64,000 nt of DNA from Limnomonas spitsbergensis (taxonomy: Eukaryota; Chlorophyta; Chlorophyceae; Chlamydomonadales): NCBI GenBank assembly GCA_037349105.1, contig JAYJMM010000113.1:2170001-2234000 (forward strand), read 5' to 3'. The translations under genes and the position numbers were made by a program. Under the pieces are notes generated by a model that was not told the DNA's origin, did no database searches, and worked only from the letters and a program-made list of their open reading frames with translations. Below are positions 41,779 to 52,887 of this stretch, piece by piece (positions within the stretch are counted from its first letter, which is position 1; each line of letters opens with the position of its first letter).

Positions 41779-43239
41779 TCAAACAATTGAAGCAAACTCC
41801 CCCATCATGGGGTCCAAGGACGCTTCTTTGTCCACCCATCCAACTGCGCCCTGCCTGGGCCCTGCCCGGCGGACTCTGGCCGGAGGTTCCTCTTTTATCC
41901 TGCACTCTCCCCTCCAGATGGTATGCCCTGGCTTGACTACATGCGCCTCGCTCCTGCGACCTGCCCCTGGGCTGGCTCCCTCGATCCCTGCTGGGTGACC
42001 GCTGCCTTCTGCCTCTAGGCTGGTCGTATTTATCAGTGCGGTCCGAACACGCCTTCTGCTGCCCGACCTGCCGCGGCGACCCTCACCGGCCTGGCCGAAC
42101 TGGGAATCCTCACTCCATGCAACGGGCCTCTCGTCCCTGCTGAGGCTGCGCTGCAGCCCTCTGTCCGCCTCTTCCCCCCTTTCAGGGTTGGACCGCGAGG
42201 TGGTACTGCGATGAGTCCTAGTGGCTTCTCCCGCTACCTCGCCGCCTGTGTCGTTGTTGCCCTCCGGGGTACCTGGGCAGAGCATGGCAGCTTCCTCCTC
42301 ACGCAATGTTAAAGGAGCCTGAGGCTCGTAGCCTTCCTCTGAGACGTTGGAGCCGTCCCCACTGGAACTGGTATCCCATTCGTCTTCTCTGTGCTGGAGT
42401 CCTGCCTCCCGCTCTAGCCTCTCAAACTCATCCATCTGGGCATCGTAGATGTCCCATTCTTTGGTGAGAAACTGCTGGAACATGCCAGGCCATCCCTCAC
42501 ACGGGGCCGGGCACCCCCTCTGCTGGAGGTTCCTGAGAAACTCCACTGCATGCGCCATGGATCTGGCTGACCCTGCGGGCCGGGTACCATAGTGATTCAT
42601 GGCCAGGGCCTCTACCGCCATCTGCCAGTGGTGCCTTTGCTGGGCCACCTGCCCCTCTGGCACCACCTGGAATGTTACAGGCATCGTTGCGGCTTGGTGG
42701 CCCACAATTTGTGTTGCTGCGTTCTGCTCAAATCCCTCGTGGACAGACATCAGACAAGTGTGCCTCTCTTGGCTGACCCACCTGGAATTGTATGACTGCC
42801 CTGCTAGCCCCGGCCGTCCCGGCGGGCCTGGCAGGTCACTCGGGCCAGCTGCCTCCTGCTGTTTTCTCCAGTCCTCATAGGAGACCACCTTGGCAGCCTC
42901 ATAAGCCTGCCTCATGCTGTCTTCTGAGGCCTCTTGGCTCCTGCCAGGTCCCCTGACTCCCCAGCTCCGTTCTGGGCCTGCTGCTGCTCGCAACCGGTCA
43001 AACCGGTTGCTATCGCCTGGCTGCAAGGTGTCACAGCATATAACCGTAAACGATACAATACGGTATATATGGGTGAAGCGTGGCGATAACGGTAAGATCC
43101 CACCATAAAAGGAATCCAGTATATGTACGTACACCCCTCGAGGGTTGCCTAGAGTAGGGGAATTCCGCCAGCAGGGATCGACACCCACCTTGCGGTCCAG
43201 CCCGAGCCCTGTGCGGACCTTCCTGGGAATTTCCTTCAT
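41779..43239 (-). CDS. Array gag-like ORF, unit 8
   Basis: Type c markers (AATMP, EWDT), as in unit 3. Confidence 0.5.
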   Translation of the reverse strand: MKEIPRKVRTGLGLDRKVGVDPCWRNSPTLGNPRGVYVHILDSFYGGILPLSPRFTHIYRIVSFTVICCDTLQPGDSNRFDRLRAAAGPERSWGVRGPGRSQEASEDSMRQAYEAAKVVSYEDWRKQQEAAGPSDLPGPPGRPGLAGQSYNSRWVSQERHTCLMSVHEGFEQNAATQIVGHQAATMPVTFQVVPEGQVAQQRHHWQMAVEALAMNHYGTRPAGSARSMAHAVEFLRNLQQRGCPAPCEGWPGMFQQFLTKEWDIYDAQMDEFERLEREAGLQHREDEWDTSSSGDGSNVSEEGYEPQAPLTLREEEAAMLCPGTPEGNNDTGGEVAGEATRTHRSTTSRSNPERGEEADRGLQRSLSRDERPVAWSEDSQFGQAGEGRRGRSGSRRRVRTALINTTSLEAEGSGHPAGIEGASPGAGRRSEAHVVKPGHTIWRGECRIKEEPPARVRRAGPRQGAVGWVDKEASLDPMMGEFASIV

Positions 43240-43365
43240 CCCACTACACTAGTCAGGTACTGGATGGGATATAATGGATGGATACCATTATATCACGATG
43301 ACCGAATTATCGTGCGACAAAGGCCTCCCCCTGCTCTGGGCACGCATTAGCGTAGTGCCCCGGCT

Positions 43366-44826
43366 TCAAACAATTGAAGCAAACTCCCCCATCATGGGGT
43401 CCAAGGACGCTTCTTTGTCCACCCATCCAACTGCGCCCTGCCTGGGCCCTGCCCGGCGGACTCTGGCCGGAGGTTCCTCTTTTATCCTGCACTCTCCCCT
43501 CCAGATGGTATGCCCTGGCTTGACTACATGCGCCTCGCTCCTGCGACCTGCCCCTGGGCTGGCTCCCTCGATCCCTGCTGGGTGACCGCTGCCTTCTGCC
43601 TCTAGGCTGGTCGTATTTATCAGTGCGGTCCGAACACGCCTTCTGCTGCCCGACCTGCCGCGGCGACCCTCACCGGCCTGGCCGAACTGGGAATCCTCAC
43701 TCCATGCAACGGGCCTCTCGTCCCTGCTGAGGCTGCGCTGCAGCCCTCTGTCCGCCTCTTCCCCCCTTTCAGGGTTGGACCGCGAGGTGGTACTGCGATG
43801 AGTCCTAGTGGCTTCTCCCGCTACCTCGCCGCCTGTGTCGTTGTTGCCCTCCGGGGTACCTGGGCAGAGCATGGCAGCTTCCTCCTCACGCAATGTTAAA
43901 GGAGCCTGAGGCTCGTAGCCTTCCTCTGAGACGTTGGAGCCGTCCCCACTGGAACTGGTATCCCATTCGTCTTCTCTGTGCTGGAGTCCTGCCTCCCGCT
44001 CTAGCCTCTCAAACTCATCCATCTGGGCATCGTAGATGTCCCATTCTTTGGTGAGAAACTGCTGGAACATGCCAGGCCATCCCTCACACGGGGCCGGGCA
44101 CCCCCTCTGCTGGAGGTTCCTGAGAAACTCCACTGCATGCGCCATGGATCTGGCTGACCCTGCGGGCCGGGTACCATAGTGATTCATGGCCAGGGCCTCT
44201 ACCGCCATCTGCCAGTGGTGCCTTTGCTGGGCCACCTGCCCCTCTGGCACCACCTGGAATGTTACAGGCATCGTTGCGGCTTGGTGGCCCACAATTTGTG
44301 TTGCTGCGTTCTGCTCAAATCCCTCGTGGACAGACATCAGACAAGTGTGCCTCTCTTGGCTGACCCACCTGGAATTGTATGACTGCCCTGCTAGCCCCGG
44401 CCGTCCCGGCGGGCCTGGCAGGTCACTCGGGCCAGCTGCCTCCTGCTGTTTTCTCCAGTCCTCATAGGAGACCACCTTGGCAGCCTCATAAGCCTGCCTC
44501 ATGCTGTCTTCTGAGGCCTCTTGGCTCCTGCCAGGTCCCCTGACTCCCCAGCTCCGTTCTGGGCCTGCTGCTGCTCGCAACCGGTCAAACCGGTTGCTAT
44601 CGCCTGGCTGCAAGGTGTCACAGCATATAACCGTAAACGATACAATACGGTATATATGGGTGAAGCGTGGCGATAACGGTAAGATCCCACCATAAAAGGA
44701 ATCCAGTATATGTACGTACACCCCTCGAGGGTTGCCTAGAGTAGGGGAATTCCGCCAGCAGGGATCGACACCCACCTTGCGGTCCAGCCCGAGCCCTGTG
44801 CGGACCTTCCTGGGAATTTCCTTCAT
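43366..44826 (-). CDS. Array gag-like ORF, unit 9
   Basis: Type c body. At the right-hand end of this unit (45171) the DNA carries the GAC-to-ACAG change that gives EGSCHPAG in the next frame, shared only with unit 10. Confidence 0.5.
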   Translation of the reverse strand: MKEIPRKVRTGLGLDRKVGVDPCWRNSPTLGNPRGVYVHILDSFYGGILPLSPRFTHIYRIVSFTVICCDTLQPGDSNRFDRLRAAAGPERSWGVRGPGRSQEASEDSMRQAYEAAKVVSYEDWRKQQEAAGPSDLPGPPGRPGLAGQSYNSRWVSQERHTCLMSVHEGFEQNAATQIVGHQAATMPVTFQVVPEGQVAQQRHHWQMAVEALAMNHYGTRPAGSARSMAHAVEFLRNLQQRGCPAPCEGWPGMFQQFLTKEWDIYDAQMDEFERLEREAGLQHREDEWDTSSSGDGSNVSEEGYEPQAPLTLREEEAAMLCPGTPEGNNDTGGEVAGEATRTHRSTTSRSNPERGEEADRGLQRSLSRDERPVAWSEDSQFGQAGEGRRGRSGSRRRVRTALINTTSLEAEGSGHPAGIEGASPGAGRRSEAHVVKPGHTIWRGECRIKEEPPARVRRAGPRQGAVGWVDKEASLDPMMGEFASIV

Positions 44827-44952
44827 CCCACTACACTAGTCAGGTACTGGATGGGATATAATGGATGGATACCATTATATCACGATGACCGAATTATCGT
44901 GCGACAAAGGCCTCCCCCTGCTCTGGGCACGCATTAGCGTAGTGCCCCGGCT

Positions 44953-46413
44953 TCAAACAATTGAAGCAAACTCCCCCATCATGGGGTCCAAGGACGCTTC
45001 TTTGTCCACCCATCCAACTGCGCCCTGCCTGGGCCCTGCCCGGCGGACTCTGGCCGGAGGTTCCTCTTTTATCCTGCACTCTCCCCTCCAGATGGTATGC
45101 CCTGGCTTGACTACATGCGCCTCGCTCCTGCGACCTGCCCCTGGGCTGGCTCCCTCGATCCCTGCTGGGTGACAGCTGCCTTCTGCCTCTAGGCTGGTCG
45201 TATTTATCAGTGCGGTCCGAACACGCCTTCTGCTGCCCGACCTGCCGCGGCGACCCTCACCGGCCTGGCCGAACTGGGAATCCTCACTCCATGCAACGGG
45301 CCTCTCGTCCCTGCTGAGGCTGCGCTGCAGCCCTCTGTCCGCCTCTTCCCCCCTTTCAGGGTTGGACCGCGAGGTGGTACTGCGATGAGTCCTAGTGGCT
45401 TCTCCCGCTACCTCGCCGCCTGTGTCGTTGTTGCCCTCCGGGGTACCTGGGCAGAGCATGGCAGCTTCCTCCTCACGCAATGTTAAAGGAGCCTGAGGCT
45501 CGTAGCCTTCCTCTGAGACGTTGGAGCCGTCCCCACTGGAACTGGTCTCCCATTCGTCTTCTCTGTGCTGGAGTCCTGCCTCCCGCTCTAGCCTCTCAAA
45601 CTCATCCATCTGGGCATCGTAGATGTCCCATTCTTTGGTGAGAAACTGCTGGAACATGCCAGGCCATCCCTCACACGGGGCCGGGCACCCCCTCTGCTGG
45701 AGGTTCCTGAGAAACTCCACTGCATGCGCCATGGATCTGGCTGACCCTGCGGGCCGGGTACCATAGTGATTCATGGCCAGGGCCTCTACCGCCATCTGTC
45801 AGTGGTGCCTTTGCTGGGCCACCTGCCCCTCTGGCACCACCTGGAATGTTACAGGCATCGCTGCGGCTTGGTGGCCCACAATTTGTGTTGCTGCGTTCTG
45901 CTCAAATCCCTCGTGGACAGACATCATACAAGTGTGCCTCTCTTGGCTGACCCACCTGGAATTGTATGACTGCCCTGCTAGCCCCGGCCGTCCCGGCGGG
46001 CCTGGCAGGTCACTCGGGCCAGCTGCCTCCTGCTGTTTTCTCCAGTCCTCATAGGAGACCACCTTGGCAGCCTCATAAGCCTGCCTCATGCTGTCTTCTG
46101 AGGCCTCTTGGCTCCTGCCAGGTCCCCTGACTCCCCAGCTCCGTTCTGGGCCTGCTGCTGCTCGCAACCGGTCAAACCGGTTGCTATCGCATGGCTGCAA
46201 GGTGTCACAGCATATAACCGTAAACGATACAATACGGTATATATGGGTGAAGCGTGGCGATAACGGTAAGATCCCACCATAAAAGGAATCCAGTATATGT
46301 ACGTACACCCCTCGAGGGTTGCCTAGAGTAGGGGAATTCCGCCAGCAGGGATCGACACCCACCTTGCGGTCCAGCCCGAGCCCTGTGCGGACCTTCCTGG
46401 GAATTTCCTTCAT
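44953..46413 (-). pseudogene. Array gag-like ORF, unit 10, interrupted by a nonsense codon
   Basis: A TGG-to-TGA change at 45796-45798 converts the Trp of RHHWQMAVE to a stop. It splits the frame into 45799-46413 and 44953-45795. Other markers: LQPCD, HTCMM, EGSCHPAG (type e). Confidence 0.6.
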
Positions 46414-46539
46414 CCCACTACACTAGTCAGGTACTGGATGGGATATAATGGATGGATACCATTATATCACGATGACCGAATTATCGTGCGACAAAGGCCT
46501 CCCCCTGCTCTGGGCACGCATTAGCGTAGTGCCCCGGCT

Positions 46540-48000
46540 TCAAACAATTGAAGCAAACTCCCCCATCATGGGGTCCAAGGACGCTTCTTTGTCCACCCAT
46601 CCAACTGCGCCCTGCCTGGGCCCTGCCCGGCGGACTCTGGCCGGAGGTTCCTCTTTTATCCTGCACTCTCCCCTCCAGATGGTATGCCCTGGCTTGACTA
46701 CATGCGCCTCGCTCCTGCGACCTGCCCCTGGGCTGGCTCCCTCGATCCCTGCTGGGTGACAGCTGCCTTCTGCCTCTAGGCTGGTCGTATTTATCAGTGC
46801 GGTCCGAACACGCCTTCTGCTGCCCGACCTGCCGCGGCGACCCTCACCGGCCTGGCCGAACTGGGAATCCTCACTCCATGCAACGGGCCTCTCGTCCCTG
46901 CTGAGGCTGCGCTGCAGCCCTCTGTCCGCCTCTTCCCCCCTTTCAGGGTTGGACCGCGAGGTGGTACTGCGATGAGTCCTAGTGGCTTCTCCCGCTACCT
47001 CGCCGCCTGTGTCGTTGTTGCCCTCCGGGGTACCTGGGCAGAGCATGGCAGCTTCCTCCTCACGCAATGTTAAAGGAGCCTGAGGCTCGTAGCCTTCCTC
47101 TGAGACGTTGGAGCCGTCCCCACTGGAACTGGTCTCCCATTCGTCTTCTCTGTGCTGGAGTCCTGCCTCCCGCTCTAGCCTCTCAAACTCATCCATCTGG
47201 GCATCGTAGATGTCCCATTCTTTGGTGAGAAACTGCTGGAACATGCCAGGCCATCCCTCACACGGGGCCGGGCACCCCCTCTGCTGGAGGTTCCTGAGAA
47301 ACTCCACTGCATGCGCCATGGATCTGGCTGACCCTGCGGGCCGGGTACCATAGTGATTCATGGCCAGGGCCTCTACCGCCATCTGTCAGTGGTGCCTTTG
47401 CTGGGCCACCTGCCCCTCTGGCACCACCTGGAATGTTACAGGCATCGCTGCGGCTTGGTGGCCCACAATTTGTGTTGCTGCGTTCTGCTCAAATCCCTCG
47501 TGGACAGACATCATACAAGTGTGCCTCTCTTGGCTGACCCACCTGGAATTGTATGACTGCCCTGCTAGCCCCGGCCGTCCCGGCGGGCCTGGCAGGTCAC
47601 TCGGGCCAGCTGCCTCCTGCTGTTTTCTCCAGTCCTCATAGGAGACCACCTTGGCAGCCTCATAAGCCTGCCTCATGCTGTCTTCTGAGGCCTCTTGGCT
47701 CCTGCCAGGTCCCCTGACTCCCCAGCTCCGTTCTGGGCCTGCTGCTGCTCGCAACCGGTCAAACCGGTTGCTATCGCATGGCTGCAAGGTGTCACAGCAT
47801 ATAACCGTAAACGATACAATACGGTATATATGGGTGAAGCGTGGCGATAACGGTAAGATCCCACCATAAAAGGAATCCAGTATATGTACGTACACCCCTC
47901 GAGGGTTGCCTAGAGTAGGGGAATTCCGCCAGCAGGGATCGACACCCACCTTGCGGTCCAGCCCGAGCCCTGTGCGGACCTTCCTGGGAATTTCCTTCAT
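46540..48000 (-). pseudogene. Array gag-like ORF, unit 11, with the same nonsense codon
   Basis: Type e: the stop recurs at 47383-47385, one period from unit 10, with LQPCD, HTCMM and EGSCHPAG. The shared lesion shows that the duplication happened after the mutation. Confidence 0.6.
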
Positions 48001-48126
48001 CCCACTACACTAGTCAGGTACTGGATGGGATATAATGGATGGATACCATTATATCACGATGACCGAATTATCGTGCGACAAAGGCCTCCCCCTGCTCTGG
48101 GCACGCATTAGCGTAGTGCCCCGGCT

Positions 48127-49587
48127 TCAAACAATTGAAGCAAACTCCCCCATCATGGGGTCCAAGGACGCTTCTTTGTCCACCCATCCAACTGCGCCCT
48201 GCCTGGGCCCTGCCCGGCGGACTCTGGCCGGAGGTTCCTCTTTTATCCTGCACTCTCCCCTCCAGATGGTATGCCCTGGCTTGACTACATGCGCCTCGCT
48301 CCTGCGACCTGCCCCTGGGCTGGCTCCCTCGATCCCTGCTGGGTGACCGCTGCCTTCTGCCTCTAGGCTGGTCGTATTTATCAGTGCGGTCCGAACATGC
48401 CTTCTGCTGCCCGACCTGCCGCGGCGACCCTCACCGGCCTGGCCGAACTGGGAATCCTCACTCCATGCAACGGGCCTCTCGTCCCTGCTGAGGCTGCGCT
48501 GCAGCCCTCTGTCCGCCTCTTCCCCCCTTTCAGGGTTGGACCGCGAGGTGGTACTGCGATGAGTCCTAGTGGCTTCTCCCGCTACCTCGCCGCCTGTGTC
48601 GTTGTTGCCCTCCGGGGTACCTGGGCAGAGCATGGCAGCTTCCTCCTCACGCAATGTTAAAGGAGCCTGAGGCTCGTAGCCTTCCTCTGAGACGTTGGAG
48701 CCGTCCCCACTGGAACTGGTCTCCCATTCGTCTTCTCTGTGCTGGAGTCCTGCCTCCCGCTCTAGCCTCTCAAACTCATCCATCTGGGCATCGTAGATGT
48801 CCCATTCTTTGGTGAGAAACTGCTGGAACATGCCAGGCCATCCCTCACACGGGGCCGGGCACCCCCTCTGCTGGAGGTTCCTGAGAAACTCCACTGCATG
48901 CGCCATGGATCTGGCTGACCCTGCGGGCCGGGTACCATAGTGATTCATGGCCAGGGCCTCTACCGCCATCTGCCAGTGGTGCCTTTGCTGGGCCACCTGC
49001 CCCTCTGGCACCACCTGGAATGTTACAGGCATCGCTGCGGCTTGGTGGCCCACAATTTGTGTTGCTGCGTTCTGCTCAAATCCCTCGTGGACAGACATCA
49101 GACAAGTGTGCCTCTCTTGGCTGACCCACCTGGAATTGTATGACTGCCCTGCTAGCCCCGGCCGTCCCGGCGGGCCTGGCAGGTCACTCGGGCCAGCTGC
49201 CTCCTGCTGTTTTCTCCAGTCCTCATAGGAGACCACCTTGGCAGCCTCATAAGCCTGCCTCATGCTGTCTTCTGAGGCCTCTTGGCTCCTGCCAGGTCCC
49301 CTGACTCCCCAGCTCCGTTCTGGGCCTGCTGCTGCTCGCAACCGGTCAAACCGGTTGCTATCGCCTGGCTGCAAGGTGTCACAGCATATAACCGTAAACG
49401 ATACAATACGGTATATATGGGTGAAGCGTGGCGATAACGGTAAGATCCCACCATAAAAGGAATCCAGTATATGTACGTACACCCCTCGAGGGTTGCCTAG
49501 AGTAGGGGAATTCCGCCAGCAGGGATCGACACCCACCTTGCGGTCCAGCCCGAGCCCTGTGCGGACCTTCCTGGGAATTTCCTTCAT
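48127..49587 (-). CDS. Array gag-like ORF, unit 12
   Basis: The RRRVR motif reads RRHVR because of a C-to-T at 48397. Other markers: LQPGD, HTCLM, EALAM (type f). Confidence 0.5.
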   Translation of the reverse strand: MKEIPRKVRTGLGLDRKVGVDPCWRNSPTLGNPRGVYVHILDSFYGGILPLSPRFTHIYRIVSFTVICCDTLQPGDSNRFDRLRAAAGPERSWGVRGPGRSQEASEDSMRQAYEAAKVVSYEDWRKQQEAAGPSDLPGPPGRPGLAGQSYNSRWVSQERHTCLMSVHEGFEQNAATQIVGHQAAAMPVTFQVVPEGQVAQQRHHWQMAVEALAMNHYGTRPAGSARSMAHAVEFLRNLQQRGCPAPCEGWPGMFQQFLTKEWDIYDAQMDEFERLEREAGLQHREDEWETSSSGDGSNVSEEGYEPQAPLTLREEEAAMLCPGTPEGNNDTGGEVAGEATRTHRSTTSRSNPERGEEADRGLQRSLSRDERPVAWSEDSQFGQAGEGRRGRSGSRRHVRTALINTTSLEAEGSGHPAGIEGASPGAGRRSEAHVVKPGHTIWRGECRIKEEPPARVRRAGPRQGAVGWVDKEASLDPMMGEFASIV

Positions 49588-49713
49588 CCCACTACACTAG
49601 TCAGGTACTGGATGGGATATAATGGATGGATACCATTATATCACGATGACCGAATTATCGTGCGACAAAGGCCTCCCCCTGCTCTGGGCACGCATTAGCG
49701 TAGTGCCCCGGCT

Positions 49714-51174
49714 TCAAACAATTGAAGCAAACTCCCCCATCATGGGGTCCAAGGACGCTTCTTTGTCCACCCAATCAACTGCGCCCTGCCTGGGCCCTGC
49801 CCGGCGGACTCTGGCCGGAGGTTCCTCTTTTATCCTGCACTCTCCCCTCCAGATGGTATGCCCTGGCTTGACTACATGCGCCTCGCTCCTGCGACCTGCC
49901 CCTGGGCTGGCTCCCTCGATCCCTGCTGGGTGACCGCTGCCTTCTGCCTCTAGGCTGGTCGTATTTATCAGTGCGGTCCGAACACGCCTTCTGCTGCCCG
50001 ACCTGCCGCGGCGACCCTCACCGGCCTGGCCGAACTGGGAATCCTCACTCCATGCAACGGGCCTCTCGTCCCTGCTGAGGCTGCGCTGCAGCCCTCTGTC
50101 CGCCTCTTCCCCCCTTTCAGGGTTGGACCGCGAGGTGGTACTGCGATGAGTCCTAGTGGCTTCTCCCGCTACCTCGCCGCCTGTGTCGTTGTTGCCCTCC
50201 GGGGTACCTGGGCAGAGCATGGCAGCTTCCTCCTCACGCAATGTTAAAGGAGCCTGAGGCTCGTAGCCTTCCTCTGAGACGTTGGAGCCGTCCCCACTGG
50301 AACTGGTCTCCCATTCGTCTTCTCTGTGCTGGAGTCCTGCCTCCCGCTCTAGCCTCTCAAACTCATCCATCTGGGCATCGTAGATGTCCCATTCTTTGGT
50401 GAGAAACTGCTGGAACATGCCAGGCCATCCCTCACACGGGGCCGGGCACCCCCTCTGCTGGAGGTTCCTGAGAAACTCCACTGCATGCGCCATGGATCTG
50501 GCTGACCCTGCGGGCCGGGTACCATAGTGATTCATGGCCAGGGCCTCTACCGCCATCTGCCAGTGGTGCCTTTGCTGGGCCACCTGCCCCTCTGGCACCA
50601 CCTGGAATGTTACAGGCATCGCTGCGGCTTGGTGGCCCACAATTTGTGTTGCTGCGTTCTGCTCAGATCCCTCGTGGACAGACATCATACAAGTGTGCCT
50701 CTCTTGGCTGACCCACCTGGAATTGTATGACTGCCCTGCTAGCCCCGGCCGTCCCGGCGGGCCTGGCAGGTCACTCGGGCCAGCTGCCTCCTGCTGTTTT
50801 CTCCAGTCCTCATAGGAGACCACCTTGGCAGCCTCATAAGCCTGCCTCATGCTGTCTTCTGAGGCCTCTTGGCTCCTGCCAGGTCCCCTGACTCCCCAGC
50901 TCCGTTCTGGGCCTGCTGCTGCTCGCAACCGGTCAAACCGGTTGCTATCGCCTGGCTGCAAGGTGTCACAGCATATAACCGTAAACGATACAATACGGTA
51001 TATATGGGTGAAGCGTGGCGATAACGGTAAGATCCCACCATAAAAGGAATCCAGTATATGTACGTACACCCCTCGAGGGTTGCCTAGAGTAGGGGAATTC
51101 CGCCAGCAGGGATCGACACCCACCTTGCGGTCCAGCCCGAGCCCTGTGCGGACCTTCCTGGGAATTTCCTTCAT
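49714..51174 (-). CDS. Array gag-like ORF, unit 13
   Basis: Markers HTCMM, HEGSEQN, LQPGD; the C-terminal part reads GAVDWVDKE. The underlying change near 49772 (CCAATCAACT) also puts a stop in the zinc-knuckle frame of that copy (type g). Confidence 0.5.
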   Translation of the reverse strand: MKEIPRKVRTGLGLDRKVGVDPCWRNSPTLGNPRGVYVHILDSFYGGILPLSPRFTHIYRIVSFTVICCDTLQPGDSNRFDRLRAAAGPERSWGVRGPGRSQEASEDSMRQAYEAAKVVSYEDWRKQQEAAGPSDLPGPPGRPGLAGQSYNSRWVSQERHTCMMSVHEGSEQNAATQIVGHQAAAMPVTFQVVPEGQVAQQRHHWQMAVEALAMNHYGTRPAGSARSMAHAVEFLRNLQQRGCPAPCEGWPGMFQQFLTKEWDIYDAQMDEFERLEREAGLQHREDEWETSSSGDGSNVSEEGYEPQAPLTLREEEAAMLCPGTPEGNNDTGGEVAGEATRTHRSTTSRSNPERGEEADRGLQRSLSRDERPVAWSEDSQFGQAGEGRRGRSGSRRRVRTALINTTSLEAEGSGHPAGIEGASPGAGRRSEAHVVKPGHTIWRGECRIKEEPPARVRRAGPRQGAVDWVDKEASLDPMMGEFASIV

Positions 51175-51300
51175 CCCACTACACTAGTCAGGTACTGGAT
51201 GGGATATAATGGATGGATACCATTATATCACGATGACCGAATTATCGTGCGACAAAGGCCTCCCCCTGCTCTGGGCACGCATTAGCGTAGTGCCCCGGCT

Positions 51301-52761
51301 TCAAACAATTGAAGCAAACTCCCCCATCATGGGGTCCAAGGACGCTTCTTTGTCCACCCATCCAACTGCGCCCTGCCTGGGCCCTGCCCGGCGGACTCTG
51401 GCCGGAGGTTCCTCTTTTATCCTGCACTCTCCCCTCCAGATGGTATGCCCTGGCTTGACTACATGCGCCTCGCTCCTGCGACCTGCCCCTGGGCTGGCTC
51501 CCTCGATCCCTGCTGGGTGACCGCTGCCTTCTGCCTCTAGGCTGGTCGTATTTATCAGTGCGGTCCGAACACGCCTTCTGCTGCCCGACCTGCCGCGGCG
51601 ACCCTCACCGGCCTGGCCGAACTGGGAATCCTCACTCCATGCAACGGGCCTCTCGTCCCTGCTGAGGCTGCGCTGCAGCCCTCTGTCCGCCTCTTCCCCC
51701 CTTTCAGGGTTGGACCGCGAGGTGGTACTGCGATGAGTCCTAGTGGCTTCTCCCGCTACCTCGCCGCCTGTGTCGTTGTTGCCCTCCGGGGTACCTGGGC
51801 AGAGCATGGCAGCTTCCTCCTCACGCAATGTTAAAGGAGCCTGAGGCTCGTAGCCTTCCTCTGAGACGTTGGAGCCGTCCCCACTGGAACTGGTCTCCCA
51901 TTCGTCTTCTCTGTGCTGGAGTCCTGCCTCCCGCTCTAGCCTCTCAAACTCATCCATCTGGGCATCGTAGATGTCCCATTCTTTGGTGAGAAACTGCTGG
52001 AACATGCCAGGCCATCCCTCACACGGGGCCGGGCACCCCCTCTGCTGGAGGTTCCTGAGAAACTCCACTGCATGCGCCATGGATCTGGCTGACCCTGCGG
52101 GCCGGGTACCATAGTGATTCATGGCCAGGGCCTCTACCGCCATCTGCCAGTGGTGCCTTTGCTGGGCCACCTGCCCCTCTGGCACCACCTGGAATGTTAC
52201 AGGCATCGCTGCGGCTTGGTGGCCCACAATTTGTGTTGCTGCGTTCTGCTCAAATCCCTCGTGGACAGACATCATACAAGTGTGCCTCTCTTGGCTGACC
52301 CACCTGGAATTGTATGACTGCCCTGCTAGCCCCGGCCGTCCCGGCGGGCCTGGCAGGTCACTCGGGCCAGCTGCCTCCTGCTGTTTTCTCCAGTCCTCAT
52401 AGGAGACCACCTTGGCAGCCTCATAAGCCTGCCTCATGCTGTCTTCTGAGGCCTCTTGGCTCCTGCCAGGTCCCCTGACTCCCCAGCTCCGTTCTGGGCC
52501 TGCTGCTGCTCGCAACCGGTCAAACCGGTTGCTATCGCCTGGCTGCAAGGTGTCACAGCATATAACCGTAAACGATACAATACGGTATATATGGGTGAAG
52601 CGTGGCGATAACGGTAAGATCCCACCATAAAAGGAATCCAGTATATGTACGTACACCCCTCGAGGGTTGCCTAGAGTAGGGGAATTCCGCCAGCAGGGAT
52701 CGACACCCACCTTGCGGTCCAGCCCGAGCCCTGTGCGGACCTTCCTGGGAATTTCCTTCAT
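51301..52761 (-). CDS. Array gag-like ORF, unit 14
   Basis: Markers HTCMM, HEGFEQN, LQPGD (type h), intermediate between units 13 and 15. Confidence 0.5.
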   Translation of the reverse strand: MKEIPRKVRTGLGLDRKVGVDPCWRNSPTLGNPRGVYVHILDSFYGGILPLSPRFTHIYRIVSFTVICCDTLQPGDSNRFDRLRAAAGPERSWGVRGPGRSQEASEDSMRQAYEAAKVVSYEDWRKQQEAAGPSDLPGPPGRPGLAGQSYNSRWVSQERHTCMMSVHEGFEQNAATQIVGHQAAAMPVTFQVVPEGQVAQQRHHWQMAVEALAMNHYGTRPAGSARSMAHAVEFLRNLQQRGCPAPCEGWPGMFQQFLTKEWDIYDAQMDEFERLEREAGLQHREDEWETSSSGDGSNVSEEGYEPQAPLTLREEEAAMLCPGTPEGNNDTGGEVAGEATRTHRSTTSRSNPERGEEADRGLQRSLSRDERPVAWSEDSQFGQAGEGRRGRSGSRRRVRTALINTTSLEAEGSGHPAGIEGASPGAGRRSEAHVVKPGHTIWRGECRIKEEPPARVRRAGPRQGAVGWVDKEASLDPMMGEFASIV

Positions 52762-52887
52762 CCCACTACACTAGTCAGGTACTGGATGGGATATAATGGA
52801 TGGATACCATTATATCACGATGACCGAATTATCGTGCGACAAAGGCCTCCCCCTGCTCTGGGCACGCATTAGCGTAGTGCCCCGGCT

